A stretch of DNA of 34,276 bases. Origin: JBPCOI01 sp051000395 (GTDB lineage: Bacteria > Actinomycetota > Actinomycetes > Mycobacteriales > Jatrophihabitantaceae). Position numbers and translations under genes: made by a program. How positions within the stretch are numbered: the first letter of the stretch is position 1; each line of letters starts with the position of its first letter. Positions 15,715-24,073 of the stretch are shown here, piece after piece. A model generated the notes under the pieces. The model was not told the DNA's origin, ran no database searches, and worked only from the letters and a program-made list of their open reading frames with translations. The DNA lies in the NCBI GenBank assembly GCA_051000395.1, contig JBPCOI010000012.1, positions 1-34,276 on the forward strand, in the 5' to 3' direction.

Positions 15715-17121
15715 TCAGTCGTGCACGTGCAGCGGCTTGCCGGCCATCAGCAGATGTGCCTCGCCGATCGCTTCGGACTGCGTGGGATGCGGGTGGATCA
15801 ACTGGGCGACCTCGCCGGGGAGCGCCTCCCAGTTGTAGATCAGCTGGGCTTCGGCGATCAATTCGCCGACGCGGTCGCCGACGATGTGGATTCCCAATAC
15901 CGGGCCGTCCACCTCAGCGATCAGCTTGACCGCGCCTCGGGTGTTGAGGATCGCGCTACGGCCGTTGCCGGACAGGTCGTAGGTGACCGTCTTGATGTTG
16001 TCGGCGCCGAACTTCTCGGCCGCCTGCGCCTCCGTGTACCCGACCGAGGCGACCTCAGGCTGGGAGTAGGTGATCCGCGGGACACCCGGGTAGTCGATCG
16101 GGACGACCGGCTGCCCCGCGATGTGCTCGGCCACGAGGATCCCCTCGGCGAAGCCGACGTGCGCGAGCTGCGGTGTGGGGATCAGGTCGCCGACCGCGTA
16201 GATGCCGTCGGCGCTCGTGCGGCAGTACTCGTCGACGACGACGAAGCCGCGCTCCATCGTGACGCCCTGCTGCTCGTAGCCGAGGTCCGCCGACGTCGGT
16301 CCGCGTCCGACCGCGACCAGCAGCAGTTCGGCCTCGAGCGTCTGGCCACCCTCGAGGTGCACCCGTACCCCGCCGTCGGTGGGCTCGACGCGCTCGAAGC
16401 GGGCGCCGAGCTTGAAGTCGATCTTGCGGCGGCGGAAGGCGCGTTCGAGCAGCTTGGAGTTGGCCTCGTCCTCGAGTGGGACGAGATGGGGCAACGCCTC
16501 GACGATGGTCACGTCCGCCCCGAAGGACTTCCAGACGCTGGCGAACTCGCAGCCGATGACACCGCCGCCGAGCACGATCGCCGACGCGGGAACGTGGTCG
16601 AGCTGCAGCGCGTGCTCGCTAGCGATGACCCGCTGGCCGTCCAGTTCCAGGCCGGGCAGGGTGCGCGAGTAGGAACCGGTGGCCAGGATGACGTGCTGGC
16701 CGGTGTAGCTGTCTGCGCCGTCACCGGTGCGAGGGGACCCGCTGTCGACGCTGACCGTCTTCGGGCCGGTGAGACGCCCTTCGCCCTCGACGATCTCGAT
16801 ACCACGGCTCTTGATCAGCCCCACCAGGCCCTTGTGGTTCTTGCCGATCACGCCGTCCTTGTACTTGTGGACACCGGCCATGTCGATGCCCTCGAACGTG
16901 GCGTTCACGCCGAACTGCGAACTCTCCCGGGCCTGATCGGCGATCTCGCCGGCGTGCAGCAGCGCCTTGGTCGGGATGCAGCCGCGGTGCAGGCAGGTGC
17001 CGCCGATCTTGTCCTTCTCGATCAGCACCACGGACCTGCCGAGTTCGGCTGCCCGCAGGGCCGCGGCGTAGCCGCCGCTACCGCCGCCGAGGATGACGAC
17101 GTCGGACTTGTTGTCGGCCAC
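15715..17121 (-). CDS. lpdA: Dihydrolipoyl dehydrogenase (E3)
   Basis: A 468-residue FAD disulfide oxidoreductase that reoxidises dihydrolipoyl groups with NAD+. FAD is bound by VVILGGGSGGYAAALRAA. The redox cysteines are Cys43 and Cys48 (GGTCLHRGCIPTKALL), and the NAD site is IVLGGGVIGCEFASV. The C-terminal active-site base is His445 with the following Glu (HPHPTQSEA). GTG 17121 is the family start, with GGAGCAGGAG upstream, and the open codons beyond it are not typical. It leads the operon with E2 and the epimerase. The lpd gene being adjacent to E2 differs from M. tuberculosis, where lpdC is elsewhere. Confidence 0.97.
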   Translation of the reverse strand: MADNKSDVVILGGGSGGYAAALRAAELGRSVVLIEKDKIGGTCLHRGCIPTKALLHAGEIADQARESSQFGVNATFEGIDMAGVHKYKDGVIGKNHKGLVGLIKSRGIEIVEGEGRLTGPKTVSVDSGSPRTGDGADSYTGQHVILATGSYSRTLPGLELDGQRVIASEHALQLDHVPASAIVLGGGVIGCEFASVWKSFGADVTIVEALPHLVPLEDEANSKLLERAFRRRKIDFKLGARFERVEPTDGGVRVHLEGGQTLEAELLLVAVGRGPTSADLGYEQQGVTMERGFVVVDEYCRTSADGIYAVGDLIPTPQLAHVGFAEGILVAEHIAGQPVVPIDYPGVPRITYSQPEVASVGYTEAQAAEKFGADNIKTVTYDLSGNGRSAILNTRGAVKLIAEVDGPVLGIHIVGDRVGELIAEAQLIYNWEALPGEVAQLIHPHPTQSEAIGEAHLLMAGKPLHVHD

Positions 17122-17279
17122 TGCTGCTCCTGCTCCGTCGAAGGGACGCCGCATCCCATCTTGGCACTACCGAGGGCGTCGGTTCACGCCGGGCGCGGCC
17201 CCTTCGATCGTCAGCGCGCGCACAGTGCGCCGTGGAATCATGGGCGTACCAGCGAGACGACGAGCATGGAGTGGCCCTC

Positions 17280-17630
17280 GTGGCTTGGTTACGCCGCAGC
17301 AAGAACCGCGCCGGCACGACGCGGTCGGCGAGTTCGGCCGACGTGTCGCACCTGACGCAGTTCCTACAGTCGCACCAGGGGGTCGAGGCCTACCTCGAAC
17401 CCCGCACGGCGGTGACCGAGACGACGGTGGTGCTCGTCGCGGCAACGGGGGAGTGGACGCGGCGGCGCATCGAGGGACCGGACGCCGCGAACTCCTTCGC
17501 CCGGAGAAACGCGATCCCGCTCTACGACGTCGCCGCTGTCGGCTACCCGCAGCGGATGCGCGACTGGACGGCGCGGCGCAAGGCGTCCGGCGAGCTGGGA
17601 CCGCCCGGCACCGCCGGCGTGGCGCCATGA
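17280..17630 (+). CDS. Conserved small actinobacterial protein
   Basis: A 116-residue protein with the pattern VEAYLEPRTAVTETTVVLVAATGEWTRRR and, later, IPLYDVAAVGYPQRMRDW. I recall this arrangement from short conserved proteins encoded beside lpd/E2 genes in streptomycetes, but no function is known to me. GTG 17280 (reading MAWLRRSKNR) is preferred because GGAG at 17268-17271 lies 8 nt upstream; ATG 17232 would add 16 poorly conserved-looking residues. It is divergent from lpd and overlaps the next gene by ATGA, so both are translated together. Confidence 0.8.
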   Translation: MAWLRRSKNRAGTTRSASSADVSHLTQFLQSHQGVEAYLEPRTAVTETTVVLVAATGEWTRRRIEGPDAANSFARRNAIPLYDVAAVGYPQRMRDWTARRKASGELGPPGTAGVAP

Positions 17631-18199
17631 CGAGGACCGGGCGTCCGGATGATGGCCCTGCCGGCGCGGCGCTCAGCCCGGAGCCGCCAGCCGGCTCAGC
17701 CCTCGACTCGATCGAGGCAGCCCTGGGGATCATTCCCGCGCGGCCGCAGCTGCCGCTACCGCGCTGGCTCGGCCCGCTGGCCGCCTGCTGCGTGATCGGT
17801 CTGGTGCCGTGGATGGTGTATCTCGGCTTCACCCTGCCGCGCCACTCGCGTGCCGCGCACTACGACCTGGCGTGGCTGGGGTTCGACTGCGGCATGTGGC
17901 TCGTGCTGGCGGCGCTCGCGTGGTGCGCGCTGCAGCGCCGCCCCGCGACCGGCCCGATCGCCGCCGTCGCCGCGACCCTGTTCGTCGTCGACGCGTGGTT
18001 CGACATCGTCACCGCGCCCACCCGTGACCGCTTCCTCGCCGCGCTGACCCTCGGACTGCTCGCCGAGCTGCCCCTTGCCGTCATCTGCGCCTGGGTGGCG
18101 GTGAATTCCGAACGGATCCGGGCCCGGGCCTATCGGCAGCTGCGGCTGCGCTGGGAACGCGCGATCCGTCTGGCCCGCGCCGCGAACCCGCCCGAATGA
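17627..18199 (+). CDS. Four-helix membrane protein
   Basis: A 190-residue protein with a disordered start of about 45 residues and four hydrophobic segments, at about 47-70 (LGPLAACCVIGLVPWMVYLG), 83-105, 112-132 (IAAVAATLFVVDAWFDIVT) and 140-165. The tail is highly basic (RARAYRQLRLRWERAIRLAR). The acidic residues within the membrane helices (DAWFD) suggest more than a plain anchor. The ATG overlaps the stop of the upstream gene (ATGA). No family with known function is recognised. It is followed by gcvT after 89 bp. Confidence 0.78.
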   Translation: MTRTGRPDDGPAGAALSPEPPAGSALDSIEAALGIIPARPQLPLPRWLGPLAACCVIGLVPWMVYLGFTLPRHSRAAHYDLAWLGFDCGMWLVLAALAWCALQRRPATGPIAAVAATLFVVDAWFDIVTAPTRDRFLAALTLGLLAELPLAVICAWVAVNSERIRARAYRQLRLRWERAIRLARAANPPE

Positions 18200-18221
18200 C
18201 AACTCGGCGCACAGCGCGTAC

Positions 18222-18227
18222 TAGCAT
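18222..18227 (+). promoter_or_regulatory. -10 box for gcvT
   Basis: TAGCAT within GTACTAGCAT, about 62 nt before the gcvT GTG. ATGACA at 18196-18201 could be a -35 but with a long 20-nt spacer. The leader is too short and lacks the tandem aptamer layout of a glycine riboswitch. Confidence 0.35.
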
Positions 18228-18288
18228 CGCGCGGGTGCTTCGTCCACGCCTGATCCGCTGTGCCGTCCCGTCGTCCTGAGGAGCAAGC

Positions 18289-19428
18289 GTGACCGAGTCC
18301 CAGCGGCAGGACGCGGACGCGTCGGGCCTTCGGCGCTCGCCACTGCACGAGCGGCACGTCGCCCTCGGCGCCAAGCTCGCGGACTTCGGTGGCTGGGAGA
18401 TGCCGATCGAGTACGCGGCCAGCGGCGGCGGGGTGCTGCGGGAGCACGCGGCGGTGCGCGAGGCGGTCGGCGTCTTCGACGTCTCGCATCTGGGCAAGGC
18501 GACGGTGCGCGGCGCCGGTGCCGAAGCGTTCGTCAACTCCTGCCTGTCCAACGACCTGGGACGGATCGCCCCGGGCAAGGCGCAGTACACGTTGTGCTGT
18601 GACGAAACCGGCGGCGTCGTCGACGACCTGATCGCCTACCTCGTGAGCGAGGACGAGGTCTTCCTCGTGCCGAACGCGGCGAACACCGCGGAGGTGGTGC
18701 GCCGGCTGGCCGCTGCCGCGCCGCCCGGCGTGCAGGTGCAGGCGCAGCACGGCGACTTCGGCGTGCTCGCCGTCCAGGGTCCGCGCTCGGCCGATCTGCT
18801 CGCCGGGCTCGGGCTGCCTACGGACCAGGACTACATGGCCTACGCGGACGCGAGCTTCGAGGGTCGCCCGGTGCGGATCTGCCGGACCGGATACACCGGC
18901 GAGCACGGTTACGAGCTGATCCCGGCGTGGGCCGACACGGCAGCGCTCTGGGACGCGCTGGTGCCGGCGGCCGGTGAGCTCGGCGGCATGCCGGCCGGTC
19001 TCGGCGCTCGCGACACGCTGCGTACCGAGATGGGTTATCCGCTGCACGGTCACGACCTGTCGTTGTCGATCTCGCCGCTGCAGGCTCGCGCCGGGTGGGC
19101 GTGCGGCTGGAAGAAGGACGCGTTCTGGGGACGTTCCGCACTGCTGGCCGAGAAGCAGGGCGGTCCGGCGCGGTTGCTGTGGGGGATCGAAGTGGTCGGC
19201 TCCGGCATCGCCCGTCCGCACATGGCGGTGCGCTCCGGCGCGGGGGACCCGATCGGCGAGGTGACGAGCGGGACGTTCTCCCCGACGCTGAAGAAGGGCA
19301 TCGGGCTGGCGTTGATCTCGTCGTCGGCCGGTGTCGAGGCAGGCGACGAGGTGGCGATCGACGTGCGCGGACGCCGAGTTGCGGCGCGGCTCGTCAAGGC
19401 GCCGTTCGTCGAGTCGCACGTGCGGTAG
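18289..19428 (+). CDS. gcvT: Aminomethyltransferase, glycine cleavage T protein
   Basis: A 379-residue GcvT, which moves the aminomethyl carbon from lipoylated H protein to tetrahydrofolate, releasing ammonia. Recognisable parts are SPLHERHVALGAKLADFGGWEMPIEY near the start, GVFDVSHLGKATVRG, the folate-site region with RTGYTGEHGYEL, GLGARDTLRTEMGYPLHGHDL and the C-terminal barrel with GEVTSGTFSPTLKKGIGLALI. The start GTG has GAGGAG 6 nt upstream. No gcvH or gcvP lies in the window, so this gene is an isolated part of the system. Its location near lipA/lipB is also seen in mycobacteria (Rv2211c). Confidence 0.97.
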   Translation: MTESQRQDADASGLRRSPLHERHVALGAKLADFGGWEMPIEYAASGGGVLREHAAVREAVGVFDVSHLGKATVRGAGAEAFVNSCLSNDLGRIAPGKAQYTLCCDETGGVVDDLIAYLVSEDEVFLVPNAANTAEVVRRLAAAAPPGVQVQAQHGDFGVLAVQGPRSADLLAGLGLPTDQDYMAYADASFEGRPVRICRTGYTGEHGYELIPAWADTAALWDALVPAAGELGGMPAGLGARDTLRTEMGYPLHGHDLSLSISPLQARAGWACGWKKDAFWGRSALLAEKQGGPARLLWGIEVVGSGIARPHMAVRSGAGDPIGEVTSGTFSPTLKKGIGLALISSSAGVEAGDEVAIDVRGRRVAARLVKAPFVESHVR

Positions 19429-19461
19429 GTCGCCGGCGGACCGGCACAGGCGGGTGATCGG

Positions 19462-20274
19462 TCAGTCCCGTCTGATGATCTCCAGCACGCGGCAGTCTAT
19501 CCAGCTGCCGTCCGTAGCGACGCGCATCTCGTAGTTGTTCGTCCCGGCCCAGGCCGCGAGGTCGGCGTGTCCGGCGGCACAGGCGCGCTGGTCGAGTTCG
19601 GCTGCCAGCTCGGGGGTGACGCGCACGCGGTCCCCTTCGGACGGCGCCGTCAGGTAGAAGTCGTTGAGCTCGACCAGCCTGCTCAGCTCGGGGATCGGCT
19701 CGGCGTGGTCGTCGACGCGCAGATCAACGGCGATGTCGTCGCCGCCCCCGTAACCGGCGCCGGCCCGCACGACCAGCAGCGCCGCGGACTGGCGGCCGCG
19801 CCGGTCACCGCCGGCGGCGTCGCCGGCGCTCAGGGCAGCGAGCAGCCGGTGGACCAGCGGGCGGTCCGCCGCACTGTCCCAGGCATGCTTCATCGCCTCG
19901 ACGACGGCGGGTCCGCTCAGGATGTTGCCCTGGATCGCGACGCCCGGCTCGGCGAGCCCACCGGCCCAGTCCGCGCACGACGTCCCGGTATGCGTCGCGG
20001 ACTTACCGGCAGCGTCGACGATGCCGAGCTGACGGTGCTCACGCTGGTCGTCGTCGTGGACCAGGCGCTGCAGCGCAGCCGGCGCGTCGAGCCCGTCGCT
20101 GAGCAGGCGCAGGCCCGCCGCCCGCCACGCCACGTTGCCGTCGGCCTGCGTCGCGAGGGCGCCGACGCCGGCTGCCGCGGCCGGCACGACGTGGCCGACG
20201 GCCAGGAACTTGGACGCGACCGCGACACCCCACGACTGGCCGTCGTCGGAGCGGCCCACGATGGAGAAGGTCAT
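19462..20274 (-). CDS. DUF1028 protein, Ntn-hydrolase fold
   Basis: A 270-residue protein starting MTFSIVGRSDDGQSWGVAVASKFLAVGHVVPAA, the hallmark of DUF1028. It continues with VAWRAAGLRLLSDG and the conserved VAIQGNILSG. Family members have an Ntn-hydrolase fold and are usually predicted hydrolases or transferases of unknown substrate. A glycine- and cysteine-containing C-terminal part of about 70 residues (after 200) resembles the peptidoglycan-binding-like extension seen in some members, but I cannot assign it firmly. ATG 20274 is supported by a TACGGT box seven nt upstream. It is convergent with gcvT (33 bp between stops) and lies downstream of hisN. Confidence 0.9.
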   Translation of the reverse strand: MTFSIVGRSDDGQSWGVAVASKFLAVGHVVPAAAAGVGALATQADGNVAWRAAGLRLLSDGLDAPAALQRLVHDDDQREHRQLGIVDAAGKSATHTGTSCADWAGGLAEPGVAIQGNILSGPAVVEAMKHAWDSAADRPLVHRLLAALSAGDAAGGDRRGRQSAALLVVRAGAGYGGGDDIAVDLRVDDHAEPIPELSRLVELNDFYLTAPSEGDRVRVTPELAAELDQRACAAGHADLAAWAGTNNYEMRVATDGSWIDCRVLEIIRRD

Positions 20275-20281
20275 GACCAGT

Positions 20282-20287
20282 ACCGTA
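20282..20287 (-). promoter_or_regulatory. -10 box of a leaderless promoter for the DUF1028 gene
   Basis: TACGGT on the minus strand, seven nt before ATG 20274. No Shine-Dalgarno is present in the spacer. Confidence 0.5.
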
Positions 20288-20341
20288 GCGAGCCGGCGTC
20301 AGGGGAGTCGGCGGCCTCGCCGGTGAAGGGACCGGGTCGGC

Positions 20342-21133
20342 TCAGGCGTTCAGGGCTGCCAGAAACGCGTCGTGCAGCAGTCCGTTGCTCGCAGCGGCAC
20401 TGCCCTGGTGCACGCCGGCTACGCCGTCCAACCCCGTGAACCAGCCGCCGGCCTCGGTGACGATCGGCGCGAGCGCAGCCATGTCCCACAGCGACAACTC
20501 CGGCTCCGCGGCGAGATCGACGGCGCCTTCGGCGACCAGCAGGTAGGACCAGAAATCGCCGTAGGCGCGCGTGCGCCATAGCCGCTCGGTGAGCGCGAGG
20601 AACACCTCGCGCCGCCCGCACGCGTCCCAGGCGGCGAGGGAGGCGTAGGACAGGCTGGCATCGTCGAGGCTCGTCACCGTCGACACCGACAGCCGACGGG
20701 GCGCGTCTCCCAGCGCGCTGCACCACGCGCCGCCGCCGCGTCGCGCCCACCAACGCCGCCCGAGTGCCGGTGCCGATGCGACGCCGACGACGGGCTCCGT
20801 CCCGTCGAGCAGGGCGATAAGCGTGGCCCATACCGGTACCGAGCGCATGAAGTTCTTCGTACCGTCCACGGGATCGATCACCCACCGCCGCGCGGCCGTG
20901 CCGTCCGAGCCGAACTCCTCTCCGGACACCGCATCGCCGGGGCGTTCGCTGTGCAAGCGCGCCCGAATCGCCTGCTCCACCGCCCGGTCCGCGTCGGTCA
21001 CCGGGGTGAGGTCGGGCTTCGTCGACACGGCCAGGTCCGCGGCGCCGAAACGCGCGAGCGTGATCGCGTCCGCGTCGTCGGCGAGGGCGAGGGCGAGCGC
21101 GAGGTCCTCGGCAGGCTCGGTCGTCGGCGGCAC
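20342..21133 (-). CDS. hisN: Histidinol-phosphatase, inositol-monophosphatase fold
   Basis: A 263-residue enzyme of the inositol monophosphatase superfamily. Metal-binding motifs are VSGEEFG (about 69-75), WVIDPVDGTKNFMR (about 83-96) and the C-terminal LWDMAALAPIVTEAGG. The N-terminal part and spacing match the actinobacterial HisN type that removes phosphate from histidinol phosphate in histidine synthesis. Other substrates (inositol phosphate, PAP) are possible for this fold. GTG 21133 has no Shine-Dalgarno but a TAGCCT box six nt upstream. It is divergent from the aminotransferase gene with only 22 bp between start codons. Confidence 0.88.
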   Translation of the reverse strand: MPPTTEPAEDLALALALADDADAITLARFGAADLAVSTKPDLTPVTDADRAVEQAIRARLHSERPGDAVSGEEFGSDGTAARRWVIDPVDGTKNFMRSVPVWATLIALLDGTEPVVGVASAPALGRRWWARRGGGAWCSALGDAPRRLSVSTVTSLDDASLSYASLAAWDACGRREVFLALTERLWRTRAYGDFWSYLLVAEGAVDLAAEPELSLWDMAALAPIVTEAGGWFTGLDGVAGVHQGSAAASNGLLHDAFLAALNA

Positions 21134-21155
21134 GCTCGCAGGCTACCGTCGAGCC
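21134..21155. promoter_or_regulatory. Divergent overlapping leaderless promoters of hisN and the aminotransferase gene
   Basis: The entire gap between two divergent GTG starts is 22 bp. On the minus strand TAGCCT (21140-21145) lies six nt from hisN GTG 21133. On the plus strand TACCGT (21144-21149) lies six nt from GTG 21156. The two -10 hexamers share the dinucleotide TA at 21144-21145, so RNA polymerase can melt only one direction at a time. Confidence 0.55.
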
Positions 21156-22325
21156 GTGATCGACCCTGTGGTGACGGGCCGCGTCTCGGCGCGCAGCGCC
21201 ATCCCGCCGTTCCACGTGATGCGCGTGATCGACGCGGTACTCGCCCGCCGCCAGGCGGGACTGCCGGTGTACGACCTGTCCGCCGGCCAGCCGTCGACGC
21301 CCGCTCCGGGCGCTGTCCGCAGGGCCGCCCGCACCGCCCTCGACGTCGATCGCATCGGCTACACCAACGCCCTGGGCATCCCCGCGCTTCGCGAGGCGAT
21401 CGCCGCGCACTACGCGCACCGGTATGGCCTGGCCGTCGACGCCGGGTCCGTCGTCGCCACGACGGGATCCTCCGGGGGATTCCTGCTCGCGTTCCTCGCT
21501 GCCTTCGACACCGGCGACACGGTCGCGATGGCACGGCCCGGGTATCCCGCGTACCGCAACATGCTCGCCGCGCTGGGGTGCCAGGTGATCGAGCTGCCGT
21601 GCGGCGCGCGGGCCGGCTTCCAGCCGAGCGTGGCGCAGCTCGAGTCGCTCGCCGAACCGCCGGCCGGGCTCGTGCTCGCCAGCCCGGCCAATCCCACCGG
21701 CACGATGCTGGCGCCAGCGGAGCTGGCAGCCGTCGTGAACTGGTGCGCGGCGCACGGCACCCGGCTGATCAGCGACGAGATCTACCACGGCATCAGCTTC
21801 ACCGAGCCGGCGGCCACCGCATGGCACACCGGTCGCGACGGAGTCGTCGTGAACTCCTTCTCCAAGTACTTCAGCATGACCGGCTGGCGAATCGGCTGGC
21901 TGCTCGTCCCGGACGACCTGCTCGACGCCGTCGACCGGCTCACCGGCAACTTCACGATCTGCCCGCCCGCGCTGTCGCAGCTCGCCGCCGTCGCCGCGTT
22001 CGACAGCTACGACGAGCTCGACGCGAACGTGGCGCGGTACCGCGCCAATCGCGAGCTGCTGCTGCGCCGCCTGCCCGAGATCGGTCTGGACCGTCTCGCC
22101 CCGGCTGATGGCGCGTTCTACGTCTACGCCGACGTCTCGCGCTGGACGAGCGATTCGCTGTCGTTCGCGGCGCGTGCCCTGTCCGGGTGCGGCGTCGCGG
22201 TGGCTCCCGGCGTCGACTTCGACCCCGTCGACGGCGGCCGCTTCATCCGGCTGTGCTTCGTCGGTGACGGGGCCGACCTCGACCGCGCCGTCGACCTGCT
22301 CTGCAGGTGGCTGGCCGGTCAGTAA
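21156..22325 (+). CDS. PLP-dependent class I/II aminotransferase
   Basis: A 389-residue fold-type I aminotransferase. Conserved parts are LSAGQPSTPAP near the N-terminus, RIGYTNALGIPALREAIAAHY, the phosphate loop TTGSSGGFLLAF, ANPTGTML, the Asp-Tyr pair in ISDEIYHG, PLP-binding Lys237 in NSFSKYFSMTGWRIGW and the substrate Arg in GRFIRLCF. It resembles the AspC/AlaA-type group; the amino-acid partner cannot be fixed. Given its divergent neighbour hisN, a HisC-like role is tempting but the motifs fit general aminotransferases better. GTG 21156 follows a TACCGT box by six nt. Confidence 0.93.
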   Translation: MIDPVVTGRVSARSAIPPFHVMRVIDAVLARRQAGLPVYDLSAGQPSTPAPGAVRRAARTALDVDRIGYTNALGIPALREAIAAHYAHRYGLAVDAGSVVATTGSSGGFLLAFLAAFDTGDTVAMARPGYPAYRNMLAALGCQVIELPCGARAGFQPSVAQLESLAEPPAGLVLASPANPTGTMLAPAELAAVVNWCAAHGTRLISDEIYHGISFTEPAATAWHTGRDGVVVNSFSKYFSMTGWRIGWLLVPDDLLDAVDRLTGNFTICPPALSQLAAVAAFDSYDELDANVARYRANRELLLRRLPEIGLDRLAPADGAFYVYADVSRWTSDSLSFAARALSGCGVAVAPGVDFDPVDGGRFIRLCFVGDGADLDRAVDLLCRWLAGQ

Positions 22326-22343
22326 CTGCCGATGGGGTCGACG

Positions 22344-23192
22344 TCAGCGGGGCGGTCCGTCGGGTGCGTCGACGCACTCGAGCACCTCGACCTCGTCGCC
22401 CACGGTGATCGTGGCGCCGGGCGTGTCGGGCACCAGGTTCATCGCGAACCAGGTCTTGCCGTCCCACCTGCGGTGCCGCGACAGCGTCGCGATCGGTTCC
22501 TTGCCCTTCGCCGCCGAGTCGGGATCCGTGGTCGTGATGACGCAGCGGTCACAGCCCTTGACGACACGGAACTCGGCGGCGCCGATGCGTACCCGCCGCC
22601 AGCCGTCCTCTGCCCAGGCCGCAGCGCCGCGCACGACGAGGCTGGGCCGGAAGCGGATCATCGGCAGCGGTCCTTCGTGGGCGAGCGGCCCGGCGGCGAT
22701 CAAGGCGTTCAGCGCGGCGAGTGACTCCTCGGTGGCGAGCAGGACCGGGTAGCCGTCGGCGAAGGAGACGCAGTCCTCGGCCCGGGTGAACGCGCGGTTG
22801 GTGGGGCGCAGGGTCGGATCGTCTTGGTAGACAAGGCGAACCGGCGCGCCGACCAGCTTGGCGAACCAGGCGTGCGCGGCGCCGTCGGCGGGGGTGGCGG
22901 CGAACGGCGCGCGGCCGAACACGCTGACGTCGACGCGCGGGCCGTCCGGCACCGCCACCGAGAGTTCCGCAGCGTGCGGGCCGCTCAGGTGCAGGCCGCC
23001 GTCGACGAGGCGCGGGTGCACGAGCAGCAGGTTCGGGTGCTCACGCGCCGTCACCGTTTCGCCGTCGTCGTCGACGAGCATCCAGCGCCGGTCGCCGGCC
23101 AGTCCCCACTGCTCGACGAGCGCGGATCGCACCGCCTCGCCGCGACAGGACTTCACCGGAAAGCGGTTCACGGCGGTGAGCGTGAGCGGCAC
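22344..23192 (-). CDS. MOSC-domain protein, YcbX/mARC type
   Basis: A 282-residue protein with an N-terminal MOSC beta-barrel (LTAVNRFPVKSCRGEAV, WGLAGDRRWMLVD, about 1-115) and a C-terminal MOSC domain (about 125-280). The MOSC Mo-cofactor site region is VKGCDRCVITTTDPD with Cys214 and Cys217, the latter being the likely molybdenum ligand. Such proteins reduce N-hydroxylated compounds using molybdenum cofactor and an electron partner. The GTG start lies 5 bp after the GDSL stop, so it is the last gene of the aroA-rsgA-GDSL-MOSC run. It is convergent with the aminotransferase gene. Confidence 0.93.
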   Translation of the reverse strand: MPLTLTAVNRFPVKSCRGEAVRSALVEQWGLAGDRRWMLVDDDGETVTAREHPNLLLVHPRLVDGGLHLSGPHAAELSVAVPDGPRVDVSVFGRAPFAATPADGAAHAWFAKLVGAPVRLVYQDDPTLRPTNRAFTRAEDCVSFADGYPVLLATEESLAALNALIAAGPLAHEGPLPMIRFRPSLVVRGAAAWAEDGWRRVRIGAAEFRVVKGCDRCVITTTDPDSAAKGKEPIATLSRHRRWDGKTWFAMNLVPDTPGATITVGDEVEVLECVDAPDGPPR

Positions 23193-23197
23193 GGTGC

Positions 23198-24073
23198 TCA
23201 GTGCCCCGCGATCGCGGCGGTCACGGCAGCGGCCATGTGCTTCTCGCCCTCGGCGTTGGGGTGGAAGGGGGCGGCGAGGCTCGTCGGCAACAGCGGCTCG
23301 ACCCAACGCACGCCGCTCTCGGTGCACATGTCGTGCCCGAGGCTCGGGGTGTAGGTGTCGACATAGGTGGCGTGGCCCGCGGCCGCCTGCGCGGCGAGCA
23401 TGGCGTTGAGCGCGAGCTCGACGTGGCCGAGGTAGGCGGAGTCGGCGTCGGTGAACGGCACCTTCGGCCAGCAGCCGCCGCCCGGCGGCAGCAGGTCGGG
23501 ATAGCCGACCAGCAGGATGCGTGCCTTCGGCGCCCGGGAGTGCACGGCTGCCAGGACGGCGGCGATCTTCGGTGCGGTGGCGGCGATGCGCCGCGAGAGC
23601 TGGTCGGTGCCGCCGGAGGTGTAGTGGTCCTTGCACGGCGATCCGCTCGGCGTCAGCGACGCGCAGTGCTCGATGATCGACAGAAAGCCGATGTCGTTGC
23701 CGCCGATCGTCAACGTGACGAGCGTGGTGCTGGACGTGATGGCGTCCAGCTGCGGCGGATTGGTGCCGCCGGCGACGTGCTGCGGGCCGCCCAGGTCGGC
23801 GCTCGTCGCCGACGAGCACGTCACGTCGGTGAACGCCTTTGCCGCAAGGGTGTGCTGCACCACGTGCGGGTAGTCCTTCTCCGAGCGGAGGCAGCCGGCA
23901 GGGTCGCCGCTGATCTCGCCGGTGAGCGTGCCCGCGGCGTAGGAGTCGCCGAGCGCGACGTAGTTCTGTGCCGAGGACGAGGACTTGGAGCAGGACGCGA
24001 GCGCCGCGACGCAGCTCACCGCGAACACGACACGGACGACGGCGCGCAGCACGTCCCCAACCGTATCGATCAC
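23198..24073 (-). CDS. SGNH/GDSL hydrolase lipoprotein
   Basis: A 291-residue exported esterase/lipase-like protein. The signal peptide ends in the lipobox LASC with Cys28, followed by a Ser-rich stretch, so it is probably anchored to the outer face of the membrane. Block I is ALGDSYAAG with nucleophile Ser44, the oxyanion block is TIGGNDIGF and the catalytic Asp-x-x-His is in APFHPNAEGEKHM. Six or more cysteines outside the signal suggest disulfides, as in the SEST/Streptomyces scabies-like lipase group. The GTG start overlaps the rsgA stop by 4 nt (GTGA) and it runs into the MOSC gene. The substrate is unknown. Confidence 0.93.
   Translation of the reverse strand: MIDTVGDVLRAVVRVVFAVSCVAALASCSKSSSSAQNYVALGDSYAAGTLTGEISGDPAGCLRSEKDYPHVVQHTLAAKAFTDVTCSSATSADLGGPQHVAGGTNPPQLDAITSSTTLVTLTIGGNDIGFLSIIEHCASLTPSGSPCKDHYTSGGTDQLSRRIAATAPKIAAVLAAVHSRAPKARILLVGYPDLLPPGGGCWPKVPFTDADSAYLGHVELALNAMLAAQAAAGHATYVDTYTPSLGHDMCTESGVRWVEPLLPTSLAAPFHPNAEGEKHMAAAVTAAIAGH

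Noticed and set aside
17233..17260. A second SigR-type promoter (GGAAT at 17234)
   Set aside because: No GTT lies 18 or 19 nt downstream.
13648..17355. Very long open frame on the plus strand opposite lpd and the E2 gene
   Set aside because: It is the shadow of strongly supported minus-strand genes in GC-rich DNA; its Arg/Val/Gly-rich product has no family motifs.
18200..18288. Glycine riboswitch in front of gcvT
   Set aside because: The gap is only 89 bp and shows no tandem aptamer-like cores or terminator stem.
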